DNA from: Candidatus Omnitrophota bacterium
Lineage (GTDB): Bacteria > Omnitrophota > Gorgyraeia > Zapsychrales > Zapsychraceae
Length of the DNA: 37,706 bases
Reading direction: 5' to 3'
Assembly: GCA_016212005.1 (NCBI GenBank)
Contig: JACRHP010000088.1
Span: 1 to 37,706 of the forward strand
The notes beneath the pieces are model-generated. The model was not told the DNA's origin. It was given only the letters and a program-made list of their open reading frames with translations, and did no database searches. The position numbers and the translations under genes were made by a program. Shown in pieces: positions 9,346-16,970 of the stretch (within the stretch, counting starts at the first letter, position 1; every line of letters begins with the position of its first letter).

Positions 9346-10420
9346 AGCCCGTCACCAGGATATCCTCACCGAGTTTCCGCAGCGTCAGATCTTTCAGCCG
9401 GACCGCCTTGTTGACGTCCAGGGCCTTGAGCCCCGCGACGGCGCCCAGGGCGTTTTGGTCGCCGAGGATCCTGGGGGCGATATAAATGTAAAACTTGTCG
9501 ACCAGCCGTCCCTTGAGCGCGCTGCCGATGACATGCGCCCCTCCCTCCATTAGAATACTTGTGATTTCTTCTTTGGCAAGTGCTTTTAACAGCCATTTCA
9601 GGTCGACACCACCCGCCTTCGCCGGACAGACAATCACGTTCACGCCCCTTTGCCGGAAGCGTTTGACCGCCGCGGCCGGGGCCTTTTTGGTCACGGCGAT
9701 AAAACAATCCGCGGGGTCGACCCCGGCGAACAGCCGGGCGTTCCACGGCGTGCGCAGCGAAGAGTCCACGATGATCTTTTTTAATCTCTTGTCCTGTCTT
9801 TGACCGTTTAACCGCGGGTCATCGCGCAAGACGGTGTTCACGCCGACACAGATCGCGTCGAACTCGTCCCGCACCCGGTGCGCGTACGCGCGCGCCGGCG
9901 CCGAGGTGATCCACCGCGACTGCCCGCCGGCCGTGGCGATCTTGCCGTCCAGCGTCTGGGCGCATTTGGCCGCCGTAAAAGGCATCTTGTGCCGGATATA
10001 TTTTTCAAAGGCCTCATTCATCTTTGCTGCCTGTGCGCGCAAAACACCCACCGTTGTTTTAATCCCGGCCCGGCGCAGTTTCGCGATGGATTTCCCGCGC
10101 GTCAATGGGTTCGGGTCGACCATGGCGATGACCACTTCCCGGATACCGCTTTCGATAATTTTATCAACACAAGGCGGCGTGCGGCCGTAATGAAAACACG
10201 GTTCCAGCGTGACATAGAGTTTCGCCCCGCGGGCGCGGGCGCCGGCTTTCTTCAGGGCGACGATCTCGGCGTGGTCCGTCCCGCAGCGTTTGTGCCAGCC
10301 GCCGGCGACCACGCGGTCACCCTTGACGATGACCGCGCCGACCATCGGGTTCGGCGACGTCCGGCCTTTGCCTTTCGCGGCAAGCGCCAACGCCTTACGC
10401 ATAAAATACTCGTCTGACAT
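9338..10420 (-). CDS. ribD: Bifunctional pyrimidine deaminase/reductase RibD
   Basis: Catalyses the second and third steps of riboflavin synthesis. The N-terminal deaminase domain (about 1-145) has zinc ligands His50 in TDHAE, Cys75 and Cys84 in EPCFHYGRTPPC. The C-terminal reductase domain (about 146-360) begins with FTAAKCAQTLDGKIAT and includes ILMEGGAHV. At 360 residues it is complete. The ATG has an AGGT site just upstream, inside a repeat-rich 77-base gap behind the PHP gene. It overlaps ribE. Confidence 0.97.
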   Translation of the reverse strand: MSDEYFMRKALALAAKGKGRTSPNPMVGAVIVKGDRVVAGGWHKRCGTDHAEIVALKKAGARARGAKLYVTLEPCFHYGRTPPCVDKIIESGIREVVIAMVDPNPLTRGKSIAKLRRAGIKTTVGVLRAQAAKMNEAFEKYIRHKMPFTAAKCAQTLDGKIATAGGQSRWITSAPARAYAHRVRDEFDAICVGVNTVLRDDPRLNGQRQDKRLKKIIVDSSLRTPWNARLFAGVDPADCFIAVTKKAPAAAVKRFRQRGVNVIVCPAKAGGVDLKWLLKALAKEEITSILMEGGAHVIGSALKGRLVDKFYIYIAPRILGDQNALGAVAGLKALDVNKAVRLKDLTLRKLGEDILVTGYV

Positions 10421-10428
10421 TTTTACCT

Positions 10429-10512
10429 GTTAATGGTAAATAGTAAATGGTAAATGGCCGGATGGTTTTTGTTTTTCCATTAACCATTCACTATTTACTA
10501 TGAACCATTGAC
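10429..10512. repeat. Imperfect inverted repeat made of TAAATGG/AATAGT-like words
   Basis: The left arm starts GTTAATGGTAAATAGTAAAT (10429). The right arm (10477-10512) carries the reverse complement with about 17 of 20 matches. Within each arm short words such as GGTAAAT recur. The right arm runs into the last codons of the PHP gene, so the element reshaped that C-terminus. It could fold into a long hairpin between two operon genes. Confidence 0.6.
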
Positions 10513-11325
10513 TGCTTGCTTTAATTTCTCGACCAGATCATACGGGATCCGCGCCTTGCCGATGAATGTGTGCTTTCTCGCCTCGCCGTGGGTGTCCGAT
10601 CCGCCCGTCGGCGCCAGATGATATTTTTGGGCGAGCCCTTTATAAAAATCCGTCGCGCTTTGCGAACAATTCGGATAATACACCTCCAGCCCTCCCAGGC
10701 CCTCCCGGACAAGGCCGGGGATCAATTCGTCGACATGGGTGAGCATGGGATGCGCCAGGACCGCCACCCCGCCGAGATCCTTGATCAAACGGATCGCCTC
10801 CTGCGGCGTCTGCCGGAACTTCGGCGCGTACGCGGGGGCACCTTCCGCCAGGAATTTGTCAAACGCCTCCCTGGCGTTCGATACGATCTTTTTCTGCACC
10901 AGAACGGTGGCCAGATGAGGACGGCCTACCGCCTTGCTCATCGCCAAAGCGGTCACTTCTTCCAGCGTAATGCCGCCGATCCCCAGCCCCTTTAACTTCT
11001 GGATCATCTCCTTCATCCGTTCGACGCGCGCGTCCTGGATCTTGCTCAACTGCGCCTTTAACGCGGCGTCCTGCCAGTCAAACAAATACCCGAGCATGTG
11101 GATATCCTTGCCGTTGATCTCGGTGGAAAGTTCGATGCCGGGGATGATCTCCACGTCAAGTGAGCGCGCCGCTTCGATGGCCGGGCCGATGCCGTCGACG
11201 GTGTCATGGTCGGTGATGGCGATACACCCCAGGCCGACCCGCGCGGCTTCCTGCACAACCTCTTGAGGCGACATGGTCCCGTCGGAATAATGGGTATGGA
11301 TATGCAGGTCAGCCGGCTTCGTCAT
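10498..11325 (-). CDS. PHP-domain phosphoesterase (YciV/TrpH-like)
   Basis: A 275-residue PHP-fold metal phosphoesterase. Metal-binding segments are [35 protein letters not shown] and GGSDTHG. Relatives are 3',5'-nucleoside bisphosphate phosphatases or 5'-3' RNA exonucleases acting on short RNAs. The ATG at 11325 was chosen because the domain begins there; a longer frame upstream only adds sequence unlike the family and lies within nusB. It overlaps nusB by 17 bases. The last residues (VNGS) are encoded inside an inverted repeat. Confidence 0.88.
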   Translation of the reverse strand: MTKPADLHIHTHYSDGTMSPQEVVQEAARVGLGCIAITDHDTVDGIGPAIEAARSLDVEIIPGIELSTEINGKDIHMLGYLFDWQDAALKAQLSKIQDARVERMKEMIQKLKGLGIGGITLEEVTALAMSKAVGRPHLATVLVQKKIVSNAREAFDKFLAEGAPAYAPKFRQTPQEAIRLIKDLGGVAVLAHPMLTHVDELIPGLVREGLGGLEVYYPNCSQSATDFYKGLAQKYHLAPTGGSDTHGEARKHTFIGKARIPYDLVEKLKQAVNGS

Positions 11326-11752
11326 GAGAAACGGTCTTGGAGAGGGTCTCCGTCTTATGGATCTTGTCGAGGATGCCGTTGACGAACTTGCCGGACTCGA
11401 GGTCGCCGTATTTTTTCGCAAGCTCAACGGCTTCGTTAATGGTCACTTTAGGCGGGATGTCGCTGGTATGCAGGAGTTCATAAACCCCCAGGCGCAGGAT
11501 ATTGCGGTCGATGACGGCCATGCGTTTGAGCTGCCAGTTGGCGGCGTAACGGGAAATTTTGTCGTCGATGTCCCGGATCCCGGCTTCCACTCCGGCGGTC
11601 AGGCGGTCGGCGAACTCGCGCACGTGAGGGTCGACGGCGTCCTCCTGCTCGTCCCAGAACTGCCGGGCCGCCAGCGCGATCTCCCGGCGGGTCATCTCCG
11701 CCTGGTAAAGGATCTTAAGCGTGTATTCACGGGCCAGTGTCCGTTTGCGCAT
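11309..11752 (-). CDS. nusB: Transcription antitermination factor NusB
   Basis: Binds boxA RNA with NusE (S10) and supports antitermination on rRNA operons. The 147 residues contain the family blocks [18 protein letters not shown] and [14 protein letters not shown] followed by [10 protein letters not shown]. It starts 4 bases after ribH, the common ribH-nusB arrangement, and overlaps the PHP gene. The N-terminus [14 protein letters not shown] also fits. Confidence 0.96.
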   Translation of the reverse strand: MRKRTLAREYTLKILYQAEMTRREIALAARQFWDEQEDAVDPHVREFADRLTAGVEAGIRDIDDKISRYAANWQLKRMAVIDRNILRLGVYELLHTSDIPPKVTINEAVELAKKYGDLESGKFVNGILDKIHKTETLSKTVSHDEAG

Positions 11753-11756
11753 GGTT

Positions 11757-12224
11757 TCACCTTATCTGCGCCATCAGGTCGATCATCTCAAGCGCGGCCG
11801 TGGCGGCGTCGCGTCCCTTGTTGTCTTTCTTGATATCGGAACGTTTACAGGCCTGGTCCACCGTATCCGTCGTCAGGACACCAAAAATAACCGGCTTCCC
11901 CGAGATGACCGAAACTTCGGCGATCCCCCGCGCGGCGCCGCGGGCCACCAGGTCAAAATGCAACGTTTCCCCGCGGATCACGGCGCCCAGACAGACCACG
12001 GCGTTGACCGTTTTTCTTCGGGCGAGGCGAAGAGCGGTAACAGGGATCTCCAGGGAACCCGGCACCCGCGCGACGAGGATGTCTTTTTCCCGGACGCCCA
12101 GGCGCCGCAGTTCCTTCAGGCATCCCTCCAGCAGCCGTTCGGTGACAAAGCCGTTGAACTTCGACACCACCACGCCGATCTTCCTGCCTTTACCTGCCGG
12201 TTTTCCTTCCAGTATTCTTGCCAT
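11757..12224 (-). CDS. ribH: 6,7-dimethyl-8-ribityllumazine synthase
   Basis: Joins the ribityl pyrimidine and dihydroxybutanone phosphate to give lumazine; usually a 60-mer capsid. Its 155 residues show [39 protein letters not shown] (catalytic His) and [14 protein letters not shown]. It lies 6 bases after ribBA and 4 before nusB. The usual Glu after the TT-x-T is replaced by Asp, a mild change. Confidence 0.97.
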   Translation of the reverse strand: MARILEGKPAGKGRKIGVVVSKFNGFVTERLLEGCLKELRRLGVREKDILVARVPGSLEIPVTALRLARRKTVNAVVCLGAVIRGETLHFDLVARGAARGIAEVSVISGKPVIFGVLTTDTVDQACKRSDIKKDNKGRDAATAALEMIDLMAQIR

Positions 12225-12230
12225 GGGACC

Positions 12231-13430
12231 TTAAAGGATATGCCCGAGCTTGTCTTTTTTGGTTTTCAGATAACCCTTGTTGACGGGGTTGTGGGGGATC
12301 TGCAAGGGGACGCGTTCCACGACCGTAAGGCCGTAACCTTCCAGGCCGACGATCTTGCGCGGGTTATTGGTCAACAGGCGGATCTGCTTGACGCCCAGAT
12401 CGACGAGGATCTGCGCCCCGATGCCGTAATAGCGCAGGTCCGGCAAAAAGCCCAGCGCCTCGTTGGCTTCCACCGTATCCAGCCCCTGGTCCTGGAGATT
12501 ATACGCCTTCAATTTATTGACGAGGCCGATGCCGCGGCCTTCCTGACGCATATAGATGACAATGCCGCCGCCGTTTTTACCGATCGCCTCCAGGGCCGTA
12601 CGCAGCTGCGCGTTGCAGTCGCAGCGCAGGGAATGGAAGACATCCCCCGTCAGACATTCCGACTGCACGCGCACAAGGATAGGGACGGATTCGTCGATTT
12701 TCCCCATGACAAGGGCGATATGCACAAACTCATCGACCCTGGACTGGTAGGCCACGACCTTGAATTCACCGTATTCCGTCGGTAATTTCGTCTCCACGAC
12801 ACGCTCAACGAGTTTTTCGTATTTACGGCGGTACTCGATGAGGCTGTCGATGGTGCAGATCTTCAAGCGGTGCTTCTTGGAAAACTCGATCAGGTCGGTG
12901 GTCCGGGCCATGGTCCCGTCTTCGTTCATGATCTCGCAGATGACGCCGGCCGGATAAAGCCGGGCCAGCCGCGTCAGGTCGACCGACGCTTCGGTATGCC
13001 CGGCGCGCACCAGAACGCCGCCTTTCAGCGCCCGCAAAGGGAACAAATGGCCTGGAGTAATAAAATCGGATGGTTTGGATTTGGAATCGATGAGAATTTT
13101 GACGGTGTGCGCGCGATCGGCCGCGGAAATGCCTGTTGTGATGCCTTTGGCCGCGTCCACCGAGATCGTCCAGGCCGTGTCGCATTTTTGGTGCCGGTGG
13201 TTAAAGTCGATCTTCATCGGATGCAATTCCAGATCCTTAAGCCGGTCATCTTCCATCGGGACGCAGATAAGCCCGCGCGCCTCCTTGGCCATGAAGTTGA
13301 CCTTTTCCGGAGTGATAAACTGGGCGGCGCACAGAAGGTCTCCTTCGTTCTCCCGGCCCTCGTCATCCATCACAATGACCATTTTCCCCGCTTTAAGGTC
13401 CACCAGGATTTCTTCGATGGTATTGAACAT
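12231..13430 (-). CDS. ribBA: Bifunctional DHBP synthase / GTP cyclohydrolase II RibBA
   Basis: Supplies both precursors of riboflavin. The N-terminal half (about 1-200) is 3,4-dihydroxy-2-butanone 4-phosphate synthase, with [11 protein letters not shown] and HTEASVDL. The C-terminal half (about 205-399) is GTP cyclohydrolase [21 protein letters not shown] holds the three zinc Cys and [11 protein letters not shown] is in the active site. At 399 residues it is full length. It heads the rib operon. The leader has a strong promoter and an intrinsic-terminator-like hairpin (13470-13503), then a GAGAGGA ribosome binding site. Confidence 0.98.
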   Translation of the reverse strand: MFNTIEEILVDLKAGKMVIVMDDEGRENEGDLLCAAQFITPEKVNFMAKEARGLICVPMEDDRLKDLELHPMKIDFNHRHQKCDTAWTISVDAAKGITTGISAADRAHTVKILIDSKSKPSDFITPGHLFPLRALKGGVLVRAGHTEASVDLTRLARLYPAGVICEIMNEDGTMARTTDLIEFSKKHRLKICTIDSLIEYRRKYEKLVERVVETKLPTEYGEFKVVAYQSRVDEFVHIALVMGKIDESVPILVRVQSECLTGDVFHSLRCDCNAQLRTALEAIGKNGGGIVIYMRQEGRGIGLVNKLKAYNLQDQGLDTVEANEALGFLPDLRYYGIGAQILVDLGVKQIRLLTNNPRKIVGLEGYGLTVVERVPLQIPHNPVNKGYLKTKKDKLGHIL

Positions 13431-13469
13431 GCAATCCTCTCTAACTTGTTGGCAGGTTGCCGGTTAAAC

Positions 13470-13503
13470 AAAAAAACCCAAGATATGCCTGCGGCGTCTT
13501 GGG
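13470..13503 (-). terminator. Terminator-like attenuator in the ribBA leader
   Basis: On the minus strand CCCAAGA and TCTTGGG form a perfect 7-bp stem around a 13-base loop that holds a nested GCC/GGC pair. Seven T follow directly. It lies between the ribBA promoter and the ribBA start, only about a dozen bases after the expected transcription start. Transcripts would end early unless it is relieved. No FMN-riboswitch consensus is present. Confidence 0.75.
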
Positions 13504-13521
13504 CAACGGAAGAACGCTGGT

Positions 13522-13550
13522 AATATATTCCAAATGTTATTGCTTGTCAA
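13522..13550 (-). promoter_or_regulatory. Promoter of the riboflavin operon
   Basis: Minus-strand TTGACA (13545-13550), a 17-base spacer and TATATT (13522-13527). Transcription would start near 13515 and run into the hairpin at 13503. Its -35 box overlaps that of the opposite promoter for the cinA-type gene. Confidence 0.8.
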
Positions 13551-13572
13551 GCCTTTTGTCCCCTCCTATAAT
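13544..13572 (+). promoter_or_regulatory. Promoter of the cinA-type gene, giving a leaderless transcript
   Basis: Plus-strand TTGTCA (13544-13549), a 17-base spacer and a perfect TATAAT (13567-13572). The expected start, 6-8 bases downstream, coincides with the A of the ATG at 13580. No ribosome binding site exists between them. Confidence 0.75.
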
Positions 13573-13579
13573 AATTTCC

Positions 13580-14047
13580 ATGCGCCTGGAAGCAGAAGTC
13601 GCCCAAGGACTGATCGACCGCTTTAAGACCCTCGCCATCGCCGAATCATGCACCGGGGGGTTGTTGACCCATCGGCTCACCAATATCCCGGGGAGTTCCC
13701 GTTTTCTGCAAGCCGCGCTTGTCCTCTACAATAACGAAGCGAAGAAAAAAATCCTGAAGGTCCCCGCGCGGGTGCTCGGCCGGTACGGCGCGGTGAGCGA
13801 ACAGACCGCGGCCGCCATGGCGAAAGCGGTCCGGCGCATGTTCCGCGCCGATTTCGGCGTGGCGATCACCGGCATCGCCGGCCCGGGCGGAGCGACCGAA
13901 ACGAAGCCGGTGGGGTTGGTCTATATCGCGATCAGCGTCCCCGCCGAAACCTTGTGTCTGCGATGCCGTTTTCAAGGGACCCGGGCCCATATCAAACGCC
14001 AGGCCTCAACACAGGCCCTGCGTTTGCTGAAAAAATGTCTGTCTTAA
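13580..14047 (+). CDS. pncC: Nicotinamide-nucleotide amidohydrolase (CinA C-terminal domain)
   Basis: Deamidates nicotinamide mononucleotide to nicotinate mononucleotide in NAD recycling. The 155 residues form a stand-alone CinA C-terminal domain: AESCTGGLL, RYGAVSEQTA, TGIAGPGGATETKPVG and the distal Arg/Lys helix. The N-terminal molybdopterin-like CinA domain is absent, as in PncC/YgaD. The ATG at 13580 was chosen because the domain starts there and the promoter places transcription start at that base; an upstream in-frame extension would lie in the promoter. thpR follows after 3 bases. Confidence 0.93.
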   Translation: MRLEAEVAQGLIDRFKTLAIAESCTGGLLTHRLTNIPGSSRFLQAALVLYNNEAKKKILKVPARVLGRYGAVSEQTAAAMAKAVRRMFRADFGVAITGIAGPGGATETKPVGLVYIAISVPAETLCLRCRFQGTRAHIKRQASTQALRLLKKCLS

Positions 14048-14050
14048 TTT

Positions 14051-14641
14051 ATGGCTGAAACAATACGCGCCTTCATCGCCGTTGAGCTAAACGACCAGGT
14101 CAAAGAAACCATCCGGGAATTCCAGGCCCATCTCAAACCCCTGGGCTGCGACATCGCCTGGGTCAAGCCGGAGAACGTCCATCTGACGCTCAAATTCCTG
14201 GGTGAAGTCAAAACAAAAAGACTTCCCTCTGTGATAGAAACGCTCGAGGACGTATGCCGGGACTTGCGGCCATTCGACACGGCCTTGACGCAGCCGGGTG
14301 TCTTTCCGGACCTCCGGCATCCACGCGTCGTTTGGATAGGCCTGGAGGATACCGGCGGCGATCTGGCGAGGATGGCGGAGTCCCTGGAAACCGCGTTGGG
14401 CAACACCGGGTTCAAAAAAGAACGCCGGGATTTTCAGGCCCACATCACCGTCGGGAGAATACGCGCGCTGAAAAACATCGCGCAGCTTTCCGACGCGATC
14501 AGAAAATTTCCCGTACCCGCCGGCGTCAAACAACCCGTCTCCGTCGGACAGATCGTCCTCTTTAAAAGCACCTTGACCCCGCAGGGGCCTGTCTATGAAC
14601 CTTTAAACCGGAGCGGGACCGAACAAGCCAAGCTCAGATAA
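14051..14641 (+). CDS. thpR: RNA 2',3'-cyclic phosphodiesterase ThpR
   Basis: A 2H-superfamily enzyme that opens 2',3'-cyclic phosphates on RNA (formerly 2'-5' RNA ligase). Both catalytic motifs are present in 196 residues: HLTLKFLG near residue 41 and HITVGRI near residue 133. The N-terminus MAETIRAFIAVEL is typical. It is co-transcribed with the cinA-type gene. Its 3' end overlaps that of the convergent pgpA by 8 bases, with no terminator between them. Confidence 0.95.
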   Translation: MAETIRAFIAVELNDQVKETIREFQAHLKPLGCDIAWVKPENVHLTLKFLGEVKTKRLPSVIETLEDVCRDLRPFDTALTQPGVFPDLRHPRVVWIGLEDTGGDLARMAESLETALGNTGFKKERRDFQAHITVGRIRALKNIAQLSDAIRKFPVPAGVKQPVSVGQIVLFKSTLTPQGPVYEPLNRSGTEQAKLR

Positions 14642-15089
14642 TTCCTGCCCAGCGTAAAGCGATCTGCATGGTGAGGTTGGTATAAAGTCCCGCCACAAGG
14701 TCGTCGGCCATGATCCCGCTGGAGCCGGGAAACTCTTCAAAACGGTCGGCCGGATAGACCTTGAACATATCGAAGGCGCGGAACAAGAAAAACGCGGTCA
14801 AAAACACGGCGGGTGTCAGGGGCAATAAAAAAAAGGCCAGCAGGACGCCGCTGACCTCGTCGATAACGACACAAGATGGGTCCTTCTGACCCACCAACCG
14901 TTCCATCCGTCCGCTGACGGCAAAGCCGGTGGCCGTGATGACAATAAACACCACCACATAACCAAACGCGTGCCCGTGCAGCGCGACCGCCAATAACGCG
15001 CCGGCGAGGCTCGCCAGGCTGCCGGGGGCAACCGGGAAATTGCCGATACGAAAAAATGTCGCCAGCAGTTTTACCAGTTCACTGCGCAT
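14634..15089 (-). CDS. pgpA: Phosphatidylglycerophosphatase A
   Basis: Removes phosphate from phosphatidylglycerophosphate, the step after PgsA, at the inner membrane. The 151 residues carry FPVAPGSLASL near the start, VIDEVSGVLLAF with metal-binding acids, and FRAFDMFKVYPADRFEEFPG plus GIMADDLVAG. There are about four membrane segments. The start ATG at 15089 (MRSELVKLL) fits the family; the longer frame only adds residues encoded within pgsA. It overlaps pgsA by 11 bases, joining two consecutive enzymes of phosphatidylglycerol synthesis. Confidence 0.93.
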   Translation of the reverse strand: MRSELVKLLATFFRIGNFPVAPGSLASLAGALLAVALHGHAFGYVVVFIVITATGFAVSGRMERLVGQKDPSCVVIDEVSGVLLAFFLLPLTPAVFLTAFFLFRAFDMFKVYPADRFEEFPGSSGIMADDLVAGLYTNLTMQIALRWAGII

Positions 15090-15654
15090 AAACGGCCCGG
15101 CGGTTATTCCACAAGAAAGAAATTCCGGAAAACAAGGTGACGGCGACCACGACAAACATCAAAACGGAAATCCCCTGGAAAAGCGGGACAACCAGGGCCT
15201 TGGACCAGTGTCCCGGGGAAACCGTCTCGGCGAGGATCAAAAAAAATAAAATTATCAGGATGGCGGAAAACTGCAAAGCGGTTTTTACCTTTCCGGCCTG
15301 CTCGGCGGCGAGCACTTTCCCGCGCTTCATCGCGTAAAGGCGCACCAGGGTTACCGCCACCTCCCGCGCGCAGATGGTCACGAACATCCACAAGGCGATC
15401 ATGTGCATGGACGCGAAAACAAAGAAGGCCGTCAAGACAAGGAACTTATCGGCGACCGGGTCCATCATCTTCCCAAAATTACTAACGAGGTTGTATTTTT
15501 TGGCGTAATATCCATCGCAGAAATCCGTGGCAATGGCCAGCAAGAAAACAACCACCGCGATGATTTTCGCGCCGACCCCAGGCTGGAAAAGAAACCCTAT
15601 AAACACCAGCGTCAAAAGGATCCGCGAAATGGTCAGCTGATTAGGCAAGCTCAC
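15079..15654 (-). CDS. pgsA: CDP-diacylglycerol--glycerol-3-phosphate 3-phosphatidyltransferase
   Basis: Makes phosphatidylglycerophosphate from CDP-diacylglycerol. A 191-residue membrane protein with about six hydrophobic segments. The CDP-alcohol phosphotransferase signature is at DFCDGYYAKKYNL and then FGKMMDPVADK: the D-x2-D-G-x2-A-R-x8-G-x3-D-x3-D pattern with Lys in place of the usual Arg. The N-terminus LPNQLTISRILL is characteristic. The start overlaps rimO by 4 bases. Confidence 0.95.
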   Translation of the reverse strand: MSLPNQLTISRILLTLVFIGFLFQPGVGAKIIAVVVFLLAIATDFCDGYYAKKYNLVSNFGKMMDPVADKFLVLTAFFVFASMHMIALWMFVTICAREVAVTLVRLYAMKRGKVLAAEQAGKVKTALQFSAILIILFFLILAETVSPGHWSKALVVPLFQGISVLMFVVVAVTLFSGISFLWNNRRAVYAQ

Positions 15655-16964
15655 AAGGTTTCTCCCGACAAGTCGTATTCGTAAGCATCCGTTATCCGTA
15701 CCGGCACAATATCCCCCGGGGTTAACGTCCGGGTGGAATGGACGTAAACCGTGCCGTCCACCTCGGGGGCGTCGTGCCGGGTGCGGCCCAGATAAATATT
15801 CTTTTCCCTCTGCTGGGGCTCGTCGAGCAGGACTTCCATCGTACGGCCGATCTTCTCTTTTTGCAGCGATAATGAAATATCCTGCTGGGCGCGCATGAGG
15901 GTATCCAGCCGTTGTTTCTTGATCCGGTCGGGGACCTGTCCGGGCATGGCATACGCGGCGGTCCCTTCTTCGCGCGAATAGACGAACGCGCCGACTCTCT
16001 CAAACCGCGTATCGCGGACAAACCCCATCAACTCCCCGAAATTCTCTTCCGTCTCGCCGGGAAGACCAACGATAAATGTCGTGCGCAGATGCGCCCCCGG
16101 GATCCGCGCGCGGATCTTGCGGACCAGATCGACCGTCTCCCGCGTTGTGATCCCGCGGTTCATGCCCTTGAGAAGGTTGTCGGATATGTGCTGCAGCGGG
16201 ATATCGATATATTTACAGATCTTCTCTTCCCGGGCGATCGTGTCGATCAATTCATCGGTCACATGGGCGGGGAACGCGTACAAGAGACGGACCCAGCGGA
16301 TATTCCTGGTGGCGGCGGTTATTTCCCGCAAGAGCCGGGCGAGCGCCTTCTCGCGGTAAATGTCCATCCCGTAGGCCGTGATGTCCTGGCCGATAATATT
16401 GACCTCCTTGACCCCGCGCCCGTCGAGCTGCCGGACCTCGCGGACGACGGACTCGATGGCGCGCGAGGTGAACTTTCCCTTGATGGCGGGGATAATACAG
16501 AAACTGCAGCGGTTATAACAACTCTCGCAAATCTTGACGTACGCGAAATGCGCCGGGGTCAGCGGGACCTGTTCAGGGACGCCCTGGCGGTCGAGCTTGC
16601 GCACGCCGATGATCGTATCGACCTCTTTGAATTCCTCGGCCAACTCTTTGCCGTAACGCTGGGCCAGGCACCCGGCGACGACAATCCGTTTGAGCTTGCC
16701 CTTTTTCTTTAGTTCGATCAGGTCCAGGATCGTATCGATCGATTCCCTTTTGGCTTCCTCGATAAAGCCGCACGTGTTGACGACAACCGTGTCCGCGCAG
16801 GCGGCATCCGCCGGCCGGTAGCCCTGACGCTTTAACTGCCCCAGGATCACCTGGGAATCGACCAGGTTGCGGGCGCATCCCAGGTTGATGACGCCGACCT
16901 TGCGGCCGCTGGAAACACGCTCCTTATAAAAATCGTCCGTTGTTTTTATGGCGGGTTTGATCAT
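15651..16964 (-). CDS. rimO: Ribosomal protein S12 methylthiotransferase RimO
   Basis: Radical-SAM enzyme that methylthiolates an Asp of ribosomal protein S12. The 437 residues have the UPF0004 domain with Cys30, Cys65 and Cys99 for one iron-sulfur cluster. The radical-SAM triad is Cys149, Cys153 and Cys156 (CYNRCSFCIIP), and a C-terminal TRAM domain is present. LGCARNLVDSQ and the sequence around IIGQDITAYGMD point to RimO rather than MiaB. The N-terminus carries about 18 extra residues before KVGVINLGC. It overlaps pgsA and follows rodZ by 6 bases. Confidence 0.95.
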   Translation of the reverse strand: MIKPAIKTTDDFYKERVSSGRKVGVINLGCARNLVDSQVILGQLKRQGYRPADAACADTVVVNTCGFIEEAKRESIDTILDLIELKKKGKLKRIVVAGCLAQRYGKELAEEFKEVDTIIGVRKLDRQGVPEQVPLTPAHFAYVKICESCYNRCSFCIIPAIKGKFTSRAIESVVREVRQLDGRGVKEVNIIGQDITAYGMDIYREKALARLLREITAATRNIRWVRLLYAFPAHVTDELIDTIAREEKICKYIDIPLQHISDNLLKGMNRGITTRETVDLVRKIRARIPGAHLRTTFIVGLPGETEENFGELMGFVRDTRFERVGAFVYSREEGTAAYAMPGQVPDRIKKQRLDTLMRAQQDISLSLQKEKIGRTMEVLLDEPQQREKNIYLGRTRHDAPEVDGTVYVHSTRTLTPGDIVPVRITDAYEYDLSGETL

Positions 16965-16970
16965 GGAATT

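Noticed and set aside
11326-11427. N-terminal extension of the PHP protein
   Set aside because: The extra Ser/Arg-rich residues come from out-of-frame nusB sequence; the PHP domain starts at the ATG at 11325.
11721-12785. Plus-strand open frame of 354 codons
   Set aside because: It is antisense to ribH and ribBA, both clearly genuine; high GC content makes long antisense frames common in this window.
13431-13515. FMN riboswitch before ribBA
   Set aside because: The conserved FMN-element blocks are absent and the leader is under 90 bases; only a terminator-like hairpin is present.
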